Of a stretch of DNA of 64,000 bases, positions 33,601 to 47,100 are shown one piece after another (position 1 is the first letter of the stretch; every line of letters starts with the position of its first letter). The translations under genes were made by a program, and so were the position numbers. Origin of the DNA: Ficedula albicollis (Eukaryota; Chordata; Aves; Passeriformes; Muscicapidae); assembly GCF_000247815.1 (NCBI RefSeq), contig NW_004775938.1, positions 62,001 to 126,000 on the forward strand, in the 5' to 3' direction. Below the pieces are notes generated by a model. The model saw only the letters and a list, made by a program, of their open reading frames with translations. It was not told where the DNA came from and searched no databases.

Positions 33601-36072
33601 CAAATCAAAACTAAATTGGCTTCACACACTGGCTTTGATAAAATTTATTGCAATTTTAAAGACCTCCTTTAGACAAAGCTCTCCTTGTAGAGCACATAAT
33701 GAGTGAGATACTTCCAGACACTCTACAAAGAAAGATATTTATACATCTTGAAACTGATGTGTTAAAAAAAAAATGGTGCAGCCAAGTATTTCTTAATCCA
33801 ATTTCTAATGATACATCATTTTGACAGTCTCTGAAGGGTATTTCACTGTGGTCCCTCTGCACAACTTTACAATAATATTACACAGCCAGCAGGAAATTCA
33901 TTTGATGCAAATGAGTGATCTGTGCTGGATTTATTTTTCTCTTGTAACTTTTATATCATCAGAAGATATTAATCAAAACTTAACACCTTCTTTAATATGA
34001 TGGGGGGGAAAGTGTAGTATTCACTCTGAAAAGAACCTGTTGTGTTCCCAAATGAAATTAAACTTGTTTTGAGTTGAAGCTGGACCAGCAGCAGAGAAAA
34101 TAAAGTCCTTTTGTATGTTTTGTGTCAATTAATACATCCAGCTAATACCTAGTGACTTGTGTTTGGCCAATTTTTTTCCTATAGATGTACATGTTTAAAC
34201 ACAAAGAATTTAAGACAGGGTAGATTACAGAAGATAGGAGATTTGTTTGATATTCTTCTGTATGTGCCATTGTGCAATGTGCCATATAGAAAATGAGGTA
34301 CCTACAATGCTATTGTTGAAAGATTTATCCTTTTTTAGTGAAATGGTGAATAAATGCACATGTAAGCACTGTGAGAAGCATGGTCTCCCTGATATGGAAT
34401 TTATGGTCTCCAGTAACCAGGACGACCAGAAGAAGCCACAAATTTAATTATGTTAATAAATATATCTCATTCAGGAAGCATGGGAGAAGAGGAGATAAGA
34501 AAAAGAAACCAATATTTGTTCTTTCTGTTACAATACTTCCATGCACTGAAAATTTCTGGTAGGCCAAGCATTCAAGTCCAAAACAGAAACCAGTCTACAG
34601 AATTAGAGAGATTCTAATTGAATCTGATGTATTTTGTAGAGAAAAATAAGTCTTATTGGCAAGTTTTTCTAAAGCAGACATACATTGAAAAGTAGGGATG
34701 GACCATGTTTATACCTTACATTAAACTACATTTTTAAATTTTCCATGTTACTGTTAGAATAAAGTTTAGCATTGTTTTTATTGGACTTTGCTTGCAAAGA
34801 GGAGGAAGACAGGTAAAACCACACCCATTTTTTATTAATATGGTAATATAATGCTTGTCAGAGTTACAAATCAGTTATATAATAGGAAATTATGATTTGA
34901 AAAGGAGTGGTTTGGACAAGGCAACATCAATACAGAGGCAGTCATAGTCACTCTTTCATTTGATCTGTCTAGAAACTGCCACACTTTTATCAGACTTCAT
35001 TCCATGTTTTCTCCTGTGGTAGGAAATATAAATCCTTCTGTTCAGTTATTTTCAGACTGTTGGAAGTTTTCTATTTTCTTATTGGTCTATTTTCAGGCCA
35101 TTCTGAAGATGCAAAGCATGAGTGACACAGTAATATCCCAACAAGCAGAGTGTCAAGGGTGAGCACTTCACTGCAAAGTTCTGAAAGGCATTTGGATCCA
35201 GGAAAATGGAGTACCAAGCAGAAAATGAGCATCCTGGATCACTGGGAGACTCCTCATGCTCACTAGGCTCTGAAGCTCTTTCCAGTGCAGCTCCAAACTT
35301 TGTGCTTCATCCCAGGGGTGCAGTCGCCCTGGTTCACTTGACAGCTAATGCCGTGTCAAAGGGCACTGATCTTCCCATTCTGATGACAAAAAGACTGGAA
35401 GCAGATTGGAGAATTTGTCCCTAGGATTGCAAGACAGATAAACTGGAAGAGTAGATTTCCATTGTTGTTTCAGAGTGTATTGTTCACCAGCTTTCTTTCA
35501 AAGCATAATACACACTTCCATGTACTCTAAAATCCTTGGAATAGAATTAGCTTTTAGCAGATCTTTATTTTATTTTTTCCTTAAAGTTAAAATGAAATCT
35601 ATAACTCTTGCAAACTGTCCCAACATTACAGAGCTTCACTAGCAAACTGAAATCTGTACAGGCTGGTGTTTCACAGTTATTACTTTAAGAATGCCAAACC
35701 CCACCCCACACTCAAACCAAAACCCTCAAATGATGAGGAATGTATGAAATGCAAGTGTATTGAATTGTATACGGGAATGGCAAATACCAAAATGCAAATC
35801 TGATTGTAAATACACCAGCAGTTTCATTTTTGGCAAGAAGTTAGAATATTTTGTAAGTGTAAAAAATTTTCAGGCCTTTGATGCTAGGTTTAAAATTAGT
35901 TTAATATGTATTATACCTCATATGATGCCTTAGGATTTAGCTTTTATATTTTTCAGATCCTGTACTGCTTTAATGTATAACTCTAAAATTCCATAGCCTG
36001 TCAGCTACTGTCCTCCCATTTTATTCAGACAAAACAATTCCTCTCTAGGCCTGCAACTCAAGGACACCTTAC
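33601..36072. other. Unique AT-rich sequence
   Basis: No recognised element or gene. Short A run at about 33,765-33,774. Confidence 0.4.
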
Positions 36073-36356
36073 TGTCTCAGGCACCAAAAAGTAGAAACAA
36101 AAGTGAGTTAGGGGACAAGAGCAAACTGACTCTTGTATATGACTTCATTACCTGAAGCAGTAATTGGAGGATTAACCCTTGATATATAAATGGACCGAAC
36201 TTATAACTGTATGAAAAACTCGTGACCGTGGTCTATCTTGGCTGTAGCCTCTTGAAGATGTACTCATTGAAGGCCTTTAATAAATACCTACTTCATTCTT
36301 TTAATTTTGTCAAGCCTCTCTGTTTTAGGTAGCCACTCCAGAATCATTAGGTATCA
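36073..36356 (+). mobile_element. ERV LTR (284 bp)
   Basis: Starts TGTCTCAGGCACC and ends TTAGGTATCA. A TATATAAATGG box lies at about 36,184. CGTGACCGTGGTCTATCTTGG and a poly(A) signal in TTTAATAAATACC (about 36,280) follow, then GCCTCTCTGTTTTAGG. This order is that of a small passerine ERV LTR. No target-site duplication was found. Confidence 0.7.
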
Positions 36357-36989
36357 GAAAAAGCTCCATTTTGGCAGCACTGTCTATGAGATGATATTCC
36401 TGTTTGGGATGGCATTTTGTCTAACGTGAAGGCATAAAATATTTCATTAGTTCATCACCCACAGTATTGCAAATCATATTAATAGTTTATTTCTAACATG
36501 GGTTATGTGGAATTACTTGTGGAGTGGCTACTCCTCTTTTATTTGTTAATTGTATTTCTTCAGGAGCTGGGAACAACATGTGGACAAATTTGAGATGAGA
36601 AAAACAGGAGTGGATTGTAACAAGGGTGAATTGAGAAGACAGGTAATTGACTTTGGTGAAGTCAATCTATAATATGCAATTACCTGATGACCTGCCTAAA
36701 AAATAAGTTAAAGCTTAAAGCTTTAAAGCTTTCTGATAGTCATCAAGTGATGTCTATAGAAAAACTCAGTACTTTCAGTGTACTGAGTCAGAACTGGGTG
36801 TATTTCTGCTTTTCTCCTATAGAATACTCATTGAATTTTTTCCATGCAAGTCAGCAAATTGTATTAATTGTAAAAGTGCCAGAGCAACAATTCATGAATA
36901 ACTGTTTATGGTAAGGAAATGGAAATTACTTTCATGCTCTATAAAATGATGAAACAAGGTTCTAAAATAATTTAAATTTTCTTTGGAAA
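36357..36989. other. Unique sequence
   Basis: Nothing recognised except a short perfect palindrome AAAGCTTTAAAGCTTT near 36,718. Confidence 0.4.
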
Positions 36990-37523
36990 ATTTTTATGAA
37001 GATCAGGATCAATTCAACAACAAAAAAAGTCATTTTCCTTACTAGATGTTTTCTTAACTACAGGCTCTGGAGGAAGCCTGAATAGAGGTTACATGAGAAC
37101 TGGAATGATTTATGACAAATGTAAAGCAAAAGCATACAGAATATAAACAAAACAGGTTTTATTAGGTGGATTTTCCTACTCTCCTTTAAAATTATATACA
37201 AATTGCTCTTCATACCTTGTTCTTTTTTTTNNNNNNNNNNNNNNNNNNNNNNNNNNNNNNNNNNNNNNNNNNNNNNNNNNNNNNNNNNNTATTTTTATGA
37301 AGATCAGGATCAATTCAACAACAAAAAAAGTCATTTTCCTTACTAGATGTTTTCTTAACTACAGGCTCTGGAGGAAGCCTGAATAGAGGTTACATGAGAA
37401 CTGGAATGATTTATGACAAATGTAAAGCAAAAGCATACAGAATATAAACAAAACAGGTTTTATTAGGTGGATTTTCCTACTCTCCTTTAAAATTATATAC
37501 AAATTGCTCTTCATACCTTGTTC
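36990..37523. repeat. 233-bp direct repeat flanking an assembly gap
   Basis: 36990-37222 and 37291-37523 are the same sequence with no difference seen. Between them lie eight T's, 59 N's and one T. An identical copy on each side of a gap is the usual mark of contig ends that overlap but were not merged. Confidence 0.96.
37231..37289. other. Assembly gap (59 N)
   Basis: Unknown bases. The flanking repeat suggests there may be little or no real missing sequence. Confidence 1.
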
Positions 37524-39048
37524 ATATTCCAAAATATTTCTGCCAGTGTTCCTCAGTAAGACTTTAGTATAAGTCAAACAAAAAAGGATGACACTTTAGT
37601 CCAACTAAGAGACTTTTAACAGGAGTACAGATATTCCGTCACTAACCTACCAAGTTACTGAGATTATTTTGCAAATATTTTCCATGGGGCTTCATGACAC
37701 AGTATCAAATAGAAATAAAGAAGGAAATGCAGCAGACATGACTTGTTTTTTCCAAACCTATCATCTCAGGAATAAAGCCTATTAACTAATAAATTTGCAG
37801 ATCTGAAATCTCAAACTTTCTCTGCCGAAGTGAGTCTGTACTAATATATTTCTTGTCAATGGAATGACAGGTCAAGGCTAACATAAAGGAGGAAAGAATT
37901 AGATCCACTGTATGAAAGTGACAGGTCACACTTGCAATTTGCATATATACATATGTTTATAAACACTTATTTGCATATGTTTGTATTGCTTTCCTTGTTT
38001 AACATACACTAATAGAGCAATATAAACCATATGATCGATCTCTGAAATATAAACGTTTGTAAAATATTTACAGATTTATACATAAATGTTTTTATGGATT
38101 TATACTTGGCTGACATTAAACATATAGTTGTATGACTATGTTTTCTTTTGCTTATTTGTGATACATCTATTAGATATGATTGATAGATAAGAAGTGTTTG
38201 AATGAGGCATTTCAATGAGCAGTCGTTTATGTTCATGGCAGATACACAGAAATTATATACATATATTTGTGTACATATGCATGTGATGGTGTAGCACTCT
38301 TCCTTCTTAGGCAGTTTGCACACTGCTGGAGGGAACCATACCAGTCTTAATAGCTGAAGTACAGCTTCGTAATTTATATTATTTTAAATTCCATCTATAT
38401 CTTTCTAATATTATTGAGAGGAGGAGGACTTCTGTTAGATTTCAAGCAGCCCTCTCAGTGTTTTGCCCTCAGCTTTTAGGCTTTGATTGATAAAATTAAG
38501 CACATAAAAACAACAGCAAGTGACATCAAATATGTCATTTCAATGCACTCAGTCGCTCAACTGTGCATTTCTGAAGGCTTTGCATGCTGGTAAATTGTCA
38601 TTTAGTTGCAGTAGATTAAAAATTACTCAAGCAGAGATGCCTTCACCCTGAAGGCTGCCAGTCTCTATAGTGGTGGTCTCTAAAAACTGCATTACAGGCC
38701 ATAAAATATTTTTTAGAAAGCAACCGAGTATCAAACTTGGCTTTTCACAAGTAATGGTAGAAAAACTATTCCCAGAGTGCATGTTAGATACCGACAAAGT
38801 TACAAAGATTATTGCTATCAGTAAGGTAATAATCTAAAATGAAAGTTCAGGTGTCACTGCAGAGCTAAAAAAGACATAAATCTCAGTCAGATGTTTTCTG
38901 TCAGAAAGAGTTAACAGGTATTTCTGCTAATGTTACTTTATGCTTTACAAAAGTTGCTGGTATAGGTAAAACCTTAAAAAAATAAGGGTCTTGTTACCCT
39001 TATAAGATCATGGCTTAGGTTGCCTACTTCAGCTAAGTAGAAGAGGAC
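37524..39048. other. Unique AT-rich sequence
   Basis: No recognised repeat or gene; some TA-rich stretches around 37,940-37,990 and 38,250-38,285. Confidence 0.4.
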
Positions 39049-39253
39049 TGTGGGAAAGTGACAGCTGAATTAGAGGCAGAAGGACTATTTGTATAACCAT
39101 TACATGTTCATGGTTTATAGTGGTTGGTTGAATTATATTCATTGTGCTTAAATGGAATGTAATGGCCTAACTGCTTAGAAAGGCTTGGTTTTGCAATAAA
39201 GGGCTCTGTCTTGCACTTGCTCAGGGGCTCTGTGTTCACTCTGCTTCATAACA
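39049..39253 (+). mobile_element. Possible small ERV LTR
   Basis: TGTGGGAAAGTG to CTTCATAACA, with a poly(A) signal in GCAATAAAGGGCTC (about 39,196) followed by TGTCTTGCACTTGC. The arrangement fits the R/U5 end of an LTR. The 5' end is a guess, and no target-site duplication was found. Confidence 0.45.
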
Positions 39254-39258
39254 AAAGG

Positions 39259-39800
39259 TGTCTTGGGTTACAATAACAGATGAAACCAACAGTATGTATT
39301 CCATTACCATCTCTGTAAGCTGTTTAGAGGGGCAGTGTTCTTTATCTCCTCCATGGGACAGCCCTGATAACTCCCTCCGGGAGGCTATCCATGCTAGTAA
39401 GCCATCAAGGTCTTACAGAATGACTCATAAAATCATCTCATTGTGAGATGCTCTCCCCAGGGGAAAGCAGCAAACAGTCCTGCCTGCACATAATCTGAGG
39501 CTTAAAACACCAGAGCAGCACACCTACCATTGGATTTCCAGAGGAAAAGAGCTCCATAACCACCACTGGATCTCCAGAGAAGGACTAGATTTTACGGCTT
39601 CAACAGAGCCACATCCATCACTCCAACCGGACTGCAGCCACCATTTAATCAGCCTGCTACCACCACCCTGACCAAAAGGATGTCAGGCTGTGTTCTGACT
39701 CTGACAGGTTAAGCCAGAATTTCTGTACTATTGCCTTTAGTTAAATTTTCCTACTAAGTTGTAGTTCTGACTTGGAATCTCCCTTTTTTTTTGCTTTCAA
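39259..39800 (+). mobile_element. Old ERVL-type LTR, 3' end lost
   Basis: Starts TGTCTTGGGTTACAATAAC and aligns with the LTRs at 32626 and 57534: GTATGTATTCCATTACCATC, GGATTTCCAGAGGAAAAG, GCAGCCACCATTTAATCAGC and TTTTCCTACTAAG. It is clearly more diverged, and the usual AAACCAGGACA end is not found. The right boundary is approximate. Confidence 0.8.
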
Positions 39801-40983
39801 ACTAGAACTAAAGGGCAGTGGTTTTTAATCTGAGACTAAATGATACTTCCAAACATTTTAAGATCCCTTTACGTGTCTTACAGATACAAGGAGTGGTTTA
39901 AGAAAGGTTTAATATAAATGAGCAGTTGTCTTAGTATTTTTCCAGAATAGCTTGAATGGCTCATAGCTGTATTTATTTATAAAGAGAAAATTAGTTTGCA
40001 AGGGTGTTGTATTAAATATGAAGGCATTTACAGAAAAGAGTATAAACTCAGATTCCTCGCACTCTTCATTTATATAATATTTTTATTTGCCCAGAGTGCA
40101 TTTTCTAGTTATAGAAAAATTGATCCAGTTCAGAGTAGAGAAATCTTGCACTAAATATGAGAGAGTTGGAGCATTTCCCTGAGTTTTATTTTCTACAATA
40201 GATTATTTAATTTTTTTTCTTGAAGTTGTATATGCTAATGTTTATCTGAACACTCTAAGCTTCTATGGACCACTGACTTAACTGACTTGTCAATCCACCT
40301 CAGAAAGCTAAATTTCCTATGAGGAAGAGAAGTAATGCTGGGAACATTTTATTTAGAGCATTAGGAACTATACAGGGAAAACACAGAGGTGATTAAGCGC
40401 AGAAGAGAAAATATTTGCCAGTATTGCTTTGCAAAAACAATGGCCATAGAACCATTAAGATTTTTTTGATGAGTATTTCTCTACCCATCAAGCAGGCTGG
40501 TGGAAAATTCTGTCTTTCGTATGATTTAGAACATTATGAAAGTGCACTGGTTTGTGGCCAAAATTAACTATTACAGCAGGAGTTGTATTAAAAACCGCAG
40601 CAGAGCAATAAACCTGGCCATAACTTTTCTTCTTAACAGGTTCTTCTTAACAGTTTTGGCATCTGGGCAAAAACATTTATCTGAAGCAGTGCTTGTGCCT
40701 GTTGTCCTCTTACAGAATGGAGATGTTTTGGCCTTCAGTTTCAGCTGTGAGTCCAGCATTGTACTGGAGATATCACAGCCCTTTGGGAGAAGAATGCAGG
40801 TCTCACCTGCTGGTCTTATGGTTGCATGGTTTTTAGTGATGCCCAAGGTAACTGGACTCCAAATGCTGACTGAGAAAGTTTTTAAGCAAACCGTAAGATA
40901 GATGTGATCTTTCAGTTATTAAAGGGAGTTTGTAAAAAAGGTGGAAAGCAATTTTTTACATGGGCAGGTAGTGATAGAAAAAG
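39801..40983. other. Unique sequence
   Basis: No recognised repeat. A 121-codon plus-strand frame (40536-40901) with a rival minus-strand frame in the same place is not supported as a gene. Confidence 0.4.
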
Positions 40984-41250
40984 GAGGGAACAGTTTTGAA
41001 ATAATAGAGGGGAGTTTTAGGTCTTAGGAAGAAATTCTTTATTGTGAGGAGGGTGAGGCATTGGCACAGGGAATTTATGGTTGCCTGAAAGTGTTAAAGT
41101 TCAGGTTGGAAGGGGCTTAGAGCCATCTGGTTTAATGGAATCATGCCCATGTCAGAGGGGTTGGATTGAGAAAATCAGTTCCTTTCAACCCAGACTGTTC
41201 TGTGTTTCAGTGATTCCATGAAGATTCTTTGATTCCATGATTCTATGATC
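40984..41250 (+). mobile_element. CR1 LINE, 3' end with internal deletion
   Basis: AAGAAATTCTTTATTGTGAG, GTGAGGCATTGGCACAGG and CAGGTTGGAAGGGGCTTAGA, then GATTCCATGATTCTATGATC. The blocks are in CR1 order but about 40 bases between the TGCCCAGAG region and the CAGGTTGG block are rearranged or lost. Confidence 0.85.
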
Positions 41251-41507
41251 TTTGACATTGAAGGTAGCTCACAAATCCTCCTGCACTCAAAAACTAACCG
41301 GGACTAAATGAACTAAACCAAAATAGTGGTATTTGGTCTCCCTCACCAATAATTTTTTACCTATGCTCCATACTTCCAGAATGAATATATTTTTACAATA
41401 GTTGAAAACAAATAAATAAATAAGTGGAGTCACACTGCTACCTAATTCATTGGTAAATACACACATATATTCCTAAAAGCATATTTCTCAGTCTTGTTTT
41501 GCATATT

Positions 41508-41553
41508 AAAAAAAAAAAAAAAAAAAAGAAAGAAAAAAAAAGGAAAAGAAAAG
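41508..41553. repeat. Poly-A / AAAG microsatellite
   Basis: Twenty A's followed by imperfect GAAA units. Confidence 0.9.
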
Positions 41554-43695
41554 TAAGAGAATCAGTTAAATGTAGAGCTTGGGAAAGGGAAACCTCAGGA
41601 CAATCATCCTTTTGCCCTTAGAGTTTCTCTTAAATGAACAGAGCTGTTGTTTCTTTCTTTCTGCTCCTCTAGTTGTAACCCATACATGGGTTGTCAACTT
41701 CCCACTTTGTAACTTTCCAAATCAGCAGGAGCCACATATTTATTTTAGCTGATACAGATAGAACTCTTTCCTTTATAGTTAGAGAAGCTAAAAGTGCTCT
41801 TATCCATTCTCTCACAAAATAAATTTAGTTAAGACCAAGATCAAGCTAGACAGAAAATCATGTCAAAGTCAAAGAAACTTTATATCAGATTATTTTCCCA
41901 AGTGAAATTACAGTAGATTATGCTGTGTTGGGAAGGATGTGAAGGATGATCTTTCATTCTGTTCTTGTACATCACTAAAGCAAACAGTCAAAAGTGAAGA
42001 ATTTTAATCTATGTGCACATAAACCTAATGAAGTATTACCTTAAATCCAGAATAGATCACAAATAAAAGTACTTCTTGAAGACAGTTCAGTTGGATCCTA
42101 CATATGATGGAGGTTTGAAATGTAGTCAAATATTTTTTGGGTACCTCAACCACTTCATTTATAATCAGATCTATAAAGCTGAAGATTATATACCTTTTAA
42201 ACCCCAAAATTTATTTCTATTCTCTTGCCCAGCTGTTTTCTATTTGTTGAGTGACCCATTGTGCATTACTTTGCCTAAATTTTAGTGCACAGGCTCAGAG
42301 CTCATCCATTCTTCCCAACAAAATACCAAATTCCCAAGTAAGTGTGTGCAATGGGCTTAATTTAAGTGTCAGGCTTCAGTTAGCCTGCTAATCAAGAGGA
42401 AATACCAATGATCTGAGAACTTGTCTCCCAGTCCTTTAAGGATGGGAAAAATAGAAGCAATAACAGAAACTGGTGTCTTACTACTTTTTTTTGAAAGGCA
42501 TCTTCCTGTCTACTCATCCTAACTGAGGCCCCTAGTCCCCCCTGCTATCCTTCTGCTAGGATAGAAAAGGAGGATCCTTGGGTTGGTAAGAAGGGGAGCA
42601 GGCGGATAGGTGGCTTTTGGGTGAGGTGTAGCAGAGATTTGGCCCCAGGCCAGTGAACTGGATTGTGTAGAACTCAGAAAAATGAGGAGCAGGATCTCAG
42701 GGCACTGCTATTCATAAAACATATCCACCACAACTGGCCCCCAAAGATATCAAACTATTCTCTGCTCATGTGTTTATTTTGTAGGAATTTAATAGCCTGG
42801 CTTGGAGGAAGATGAGTTTCACCCAGCTTACCTGATAATCAGAAATCTCTCTTTGGATGTAGGCTGGCATCCTTCCAAAAGTGGAGCTGCACTCTCTGGG
42901 TGAAACAGCTAGTCTAGTGGAGTACTAAGTAGTCATATTAAACAGCTGTCTGTTTAATCCTGTATTATAATGAATAACAAAAAGTAAGTGCCTGTTTCTA
43001 CAAAACAAGGTCCTCTGAGCAGATTGCTGTATTGTAAGCTTGGACAGATTTGGAAGAGTAAGCAGACTGCTGAGACAGGTACTAGACACCTACAGATAGG
43101 CCTAATTCAGATCTCTAGGTATATTAACAGTTGTATTTACTCCAGACTACATGTTCCTCTCCATCTTTCTTCACCAGCAGGAGAGATACAGTCTCTTCTA
43201 TGTTTTGTGAATATCATCTGATTTCACATGAGCTACTGCAGCTGCCTCATCTTGCCAGCTTTCCTCAGGTTTTAACTACTTTCCACAAGCATCAGCAGGA
43301 TCAGCAGGAGACACAACTGGTGATTTTAGACAACCTTTTTCTGAAAACAACTCTTCTCTGTGACCTAAAATAATACCTTTTAAAAATTATTTACAAGGCC
43401 ATAAATACATGGCTTCACTGAAGTTTCTGCCTGAACTTCCAAGAATATTTTTTTCCTTTAGTTTGCAGCAATTTGATTAGAAGGATTATTGATTTTAGAG
43501 GGAATGGCTTAGAAATAGCATAGAGTGCTAGAGGGAATGGCAACAAGTGGAGAGTTGAAGAAAAACATTGAGATGATAATGGTGAAAGTGGTGAAAATAG
43601 AAGTGGTGAAAAAGGTTTGAACCTCCTTCTCAAGAACTGTCCTTTCCATGTACGCTCTTGTTCAAATATTCTGTAGACAACCATTTTGGGTTTGA
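41554..43695. other. Unique sequence
   Basis: No recognised repeat or gene in about 2.1 kb. Confidence 0.4.
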
Positions 43696-43699
43696 AGGA

Positions 43700-43746
43700 C
43701 TCTTAAGAGGTGATTAGCAGCATGTCTTGTCCTTCAAACCAGGACA
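43700..43746 (+). mobile_element. ERVL LTR, extreme 3' end
   Basis: GATTAGCAGCATGTCTTGTC then CTTCAAACCAGGACA matches the last ~40 bases of the ERVL LTR at 32626-33348. The rest of the LTR is not recognisable to the left. Confidence 0.6.
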
Positions 43747-43830
43747 ATTCCCCTCTGAGCTACTCCAACAGCATCATGCTCCTTCATTTCTTGTGCTTTC
43801 TCCCCTGTGCGTGACAGCCTGAAGCAGCAA

Positions 43831-44102
43831 GTGATAGAACAAGAAGAAATGGACTGAAGCTGTGCCAGGAGAAGTTTAGATGGGATATTAAGAAAAATTT
43901 CTTTGCTGGAAAGTTGTCAAACCTTGGCACAGGCTGCTCAGGGCAGTGGTAAAGTCACCATCCCTGGAGGGATTTAAATGTGTGGATGTGTTGTTCAGGG
44001 ACACAGCTTAGTGGTGGGCTTGGGAGCTCTGGGTAAATGCATAGGCTCCATGGTCTTAGAGGTCTTGTCCAACCTTAGTGATTCAGTAATTCTACAATTC
44101 TG
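43831..44102 (+). mobile_element. CR1 LINE, 3' end fragment
   Basis: GCCAGGAGAAGTTTAGATGG, TTGGCACAGGCTGCTCAGGG, GTCACCATCCCTGGAGGG and GTCCAACCTTAGTGATTC, with a final ATTCTACAATTCTG, give a complete CR1 3' end. Confidence 0.88.
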
Positions 44103-47100
44103 AGATGCTTGCTGGTTTTGTATATTTTTGGATGCATGAGTGTATGAACAGAAAGGTGCAGTTGGTATTTGAAACCTCCCATGATAAAGTTTTGACATCC
44201 ACTGTTGGGCACAGTCTGCTTTGACTTGTGCCTAAAATCATTTCAGGTGCCAGCACGGCCAATGTAGACATTATTTCCTGTGTTCCTGTATATAAGGTTT
44301 CCAAAAGAAAAATAGAGACATTCAAAATTATGATAAAAGCAAGGTATAAATCAGAGTCAGAGCAACTGAAAAGCAAGAGTTATGTGCCGAGTCACTTCTG
44401 TGCTGCAAAGCTGGGAGCACATACTGCTCAGAGCTGAGAAACATAGTAAATTACAGTAAGAAAGAAGAGACTTCAAGCACAATTCGCTCATAATTTAAGG
44501 GACATGTTTACTTAGAATTACATCTACTGCTGTTTCTTTTAGTTAACATATTGTCAGTCTTTAATGAGTAATAGTGTAACAGCTTGTTTTGATGTAATTT
44601 CTTTTGAGACTGTTAGATTACAAGCTGCTTATTGCATTCTTCTCCCCAGACTGTTCCCTGGATACTGGCAAGGAGTCAAGAGGTCAGAGGTCTAAAGCCA
44701 GGAAGCTAAGGGCTTTGTCATCATATAACAGGCCACTTGTTGCTGTATACTCTGCAAACTGGACAGTGCAGCCTAGCAGGACAATGTGATCCATTTTATA
44801 TTTTATTCCTCCAAAAGAGTAACTGGGTCTGCAGAGCTAACCTGGCATCATCAGTTTGTACCAGGGGGTGGTGGGATGCAGCAAAACGTCCTCAATTAGC
44901 ATGATGATAATGGTTGTCTATACATGCACTCAATACTCTGACATAAACCTTCAAAGCACAGTGAGTGATGGATATGACATAAGCAGGTAGGAAAGCAAAC
45001 CTGCTGCTCTGGGTCATTATAGGCGTGCCTCAAATTCTGCTCTAAGCTACATGAGTGTAACTGGAAGAGAATTGTTCACAACCCCTGCACAATTCCAGCC
45101 CTTTTCCACTGCTCCTTGTTACACAGCCACACTAGGGTTTCTTTCCAGAAATATGAAAAGAAATTTAATTGTCAGCAATTAGTACACAATGAGATACTGT
45201 CTGTAAGAACCACATGAACGTGGGAAGGCTGATTTACTGGGAGTCTGAGTAGACACAGTTGACCGAAAAAAGTATGTGAACTGGATGACTTTTCTACAAA
45301 AGAAAAATGGGAAAACTTTCCCTGCAATTGAACCCAAGAATTTTAAGCTCTAGGAGTGTGGTTAATTATGAAGGGAATTCTTGTAAAGAAGAGACCTTCT
45401 TTAGGAGATAACCCCCTGAAATACTCATATTTTTTAAATTCTTTGTACCAATCATATTTTTACATATCAGAAGAGCTATTTGCTATCAGCTCTAGTCCTA
45501 TTAATTTTGATTCTTTACATGCATAAAGCAAAAGAGATTCATATTTTGCCTTTATAGTATGCCCAAACATCATATGCCAAGCAAAACAGAAAAGCAGCAT
45601 TCAGATACCTTTAAAGATAGATAGCAAATCAATCAAAATTTGCTATTTTCTTTGCTCCTTTGTTGTCAATATTGTGGACACTGTAAAATGGAGACACACA
45701 AAGTCAGGCACTTCCTGCAATCTCATTTTTGTGTAATGACATGAATAAATCAAAAAGTTGTTGAAACTATCAGGAAGGGAAATTTGAGTATTCACTTAGC
45801 CTTGGGACAATGATATAACCACTCCTGTGAAACTGAAACCTCAGATTACTTACTCTTCACCCAAATTCAGTGTGCAATTGCACACTGTGGATTGGAACTC
45901 CTTTCCAAGGTCCTTCTGTGTGCACCAGAAACTGGAGGGATGTGGAGTGGATACTTCTTGGTGAAGGCTTGCTGTATTTTAATTTTCCTTTCCAGAAAGA
46001 GAGGGAAGAGATAATGGAGGTGAAATGGAACCAGCTGTGCTCACTAGGTGGTGATCGATGACTGCATCCCATGCATAATAAAATCGAGTTTTAATTGTAA
46101 CTAAAATTTACTGCTTCCCTTTCCAAGGATTCCTTAGAGTGTCCATCTGTCCCCTCTCTCTTTGGTAGCACTTGTGACCTCAGGTATCTTCTCTGTGTAT
46201 TTTCCAGAGGGAGAACAACCCTAGTGGGATTTCACAAATAGCAATGAGGTTGTCTCCAAATACCTTTCAAATTTTTCCACGTTTTGCATATATAAAGTCA
46301 GTTTAAAAAATTAGTGAAAACTGACAACCCAGAACATGGAACCACTTTCCACATTCCTTTCATATGAAAATATGCCTTTACTGCTTTCCATATGAAGATA
46401 ATATGTATTTCCATTTGGAACACGGCTTTTGAAAGGTTTGCAGAGCTCAGCTGCAAAACATGTGCTTTGAAATGAAAGTTGGAATAAGCTAACTGATCGT
46501 TTTATATATTACATACTTTATGTATATAGTGCTGTACCTGTTATAAGCATGCTACTAGTTCTATTTTCAGGACACTGAACTGTGATTTCATAGATCAAAA
46601 AGCTAGTGGCCAATACTACAGACTTTTAAGGGTTTGTATGTCAACACATTTTTTCTTAAATTTGAAATTATCTATTGAAAAAATCTTCACCAATATATAC
46701 TTTTGGCTTTAATTTTGAACACAGATCCATGCCCAAACCTAACATCTACAAGGCCTCCCTTTTTTCTCCCTCTTCAAAAGTTCCATCATTTGTTTAAAAA
46801 TAAAGTTATACCCTGCAATAAGAATTTTCTATTGTAGAAATATTACACTATGTATGAACTAATACACTGTGGGATTTAAAAACATGATATAATATATGAA
46901 GGAAATAGCATGCAAGAAATTTTTCCTTCTACTTTTATACATGAAATAAATTTGGTTTAATAAATGTTCTTTTGAAGTTCTTTTCTTTAAAGGCAGTGGG
47001 AGAAGATAAGGGACATATATTCCGTTATTTACACTTTCTTACATGTACTTTTCACATAAAACTACCTTCTGGAAAAGTACAGGTGAAGACATGCCCTTTT

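Noticed and set aside
33266..33629. Five overlapping open frames on both strands
   Set aside because: GC-rich composition removes stop codons; no family resemblance and no reason to prefer one frame.
40536..40901. 121-codon plus-strand frame
   Set aside because: A 91-codon minus-strand frame covers the same place and neither resembles a known protein.
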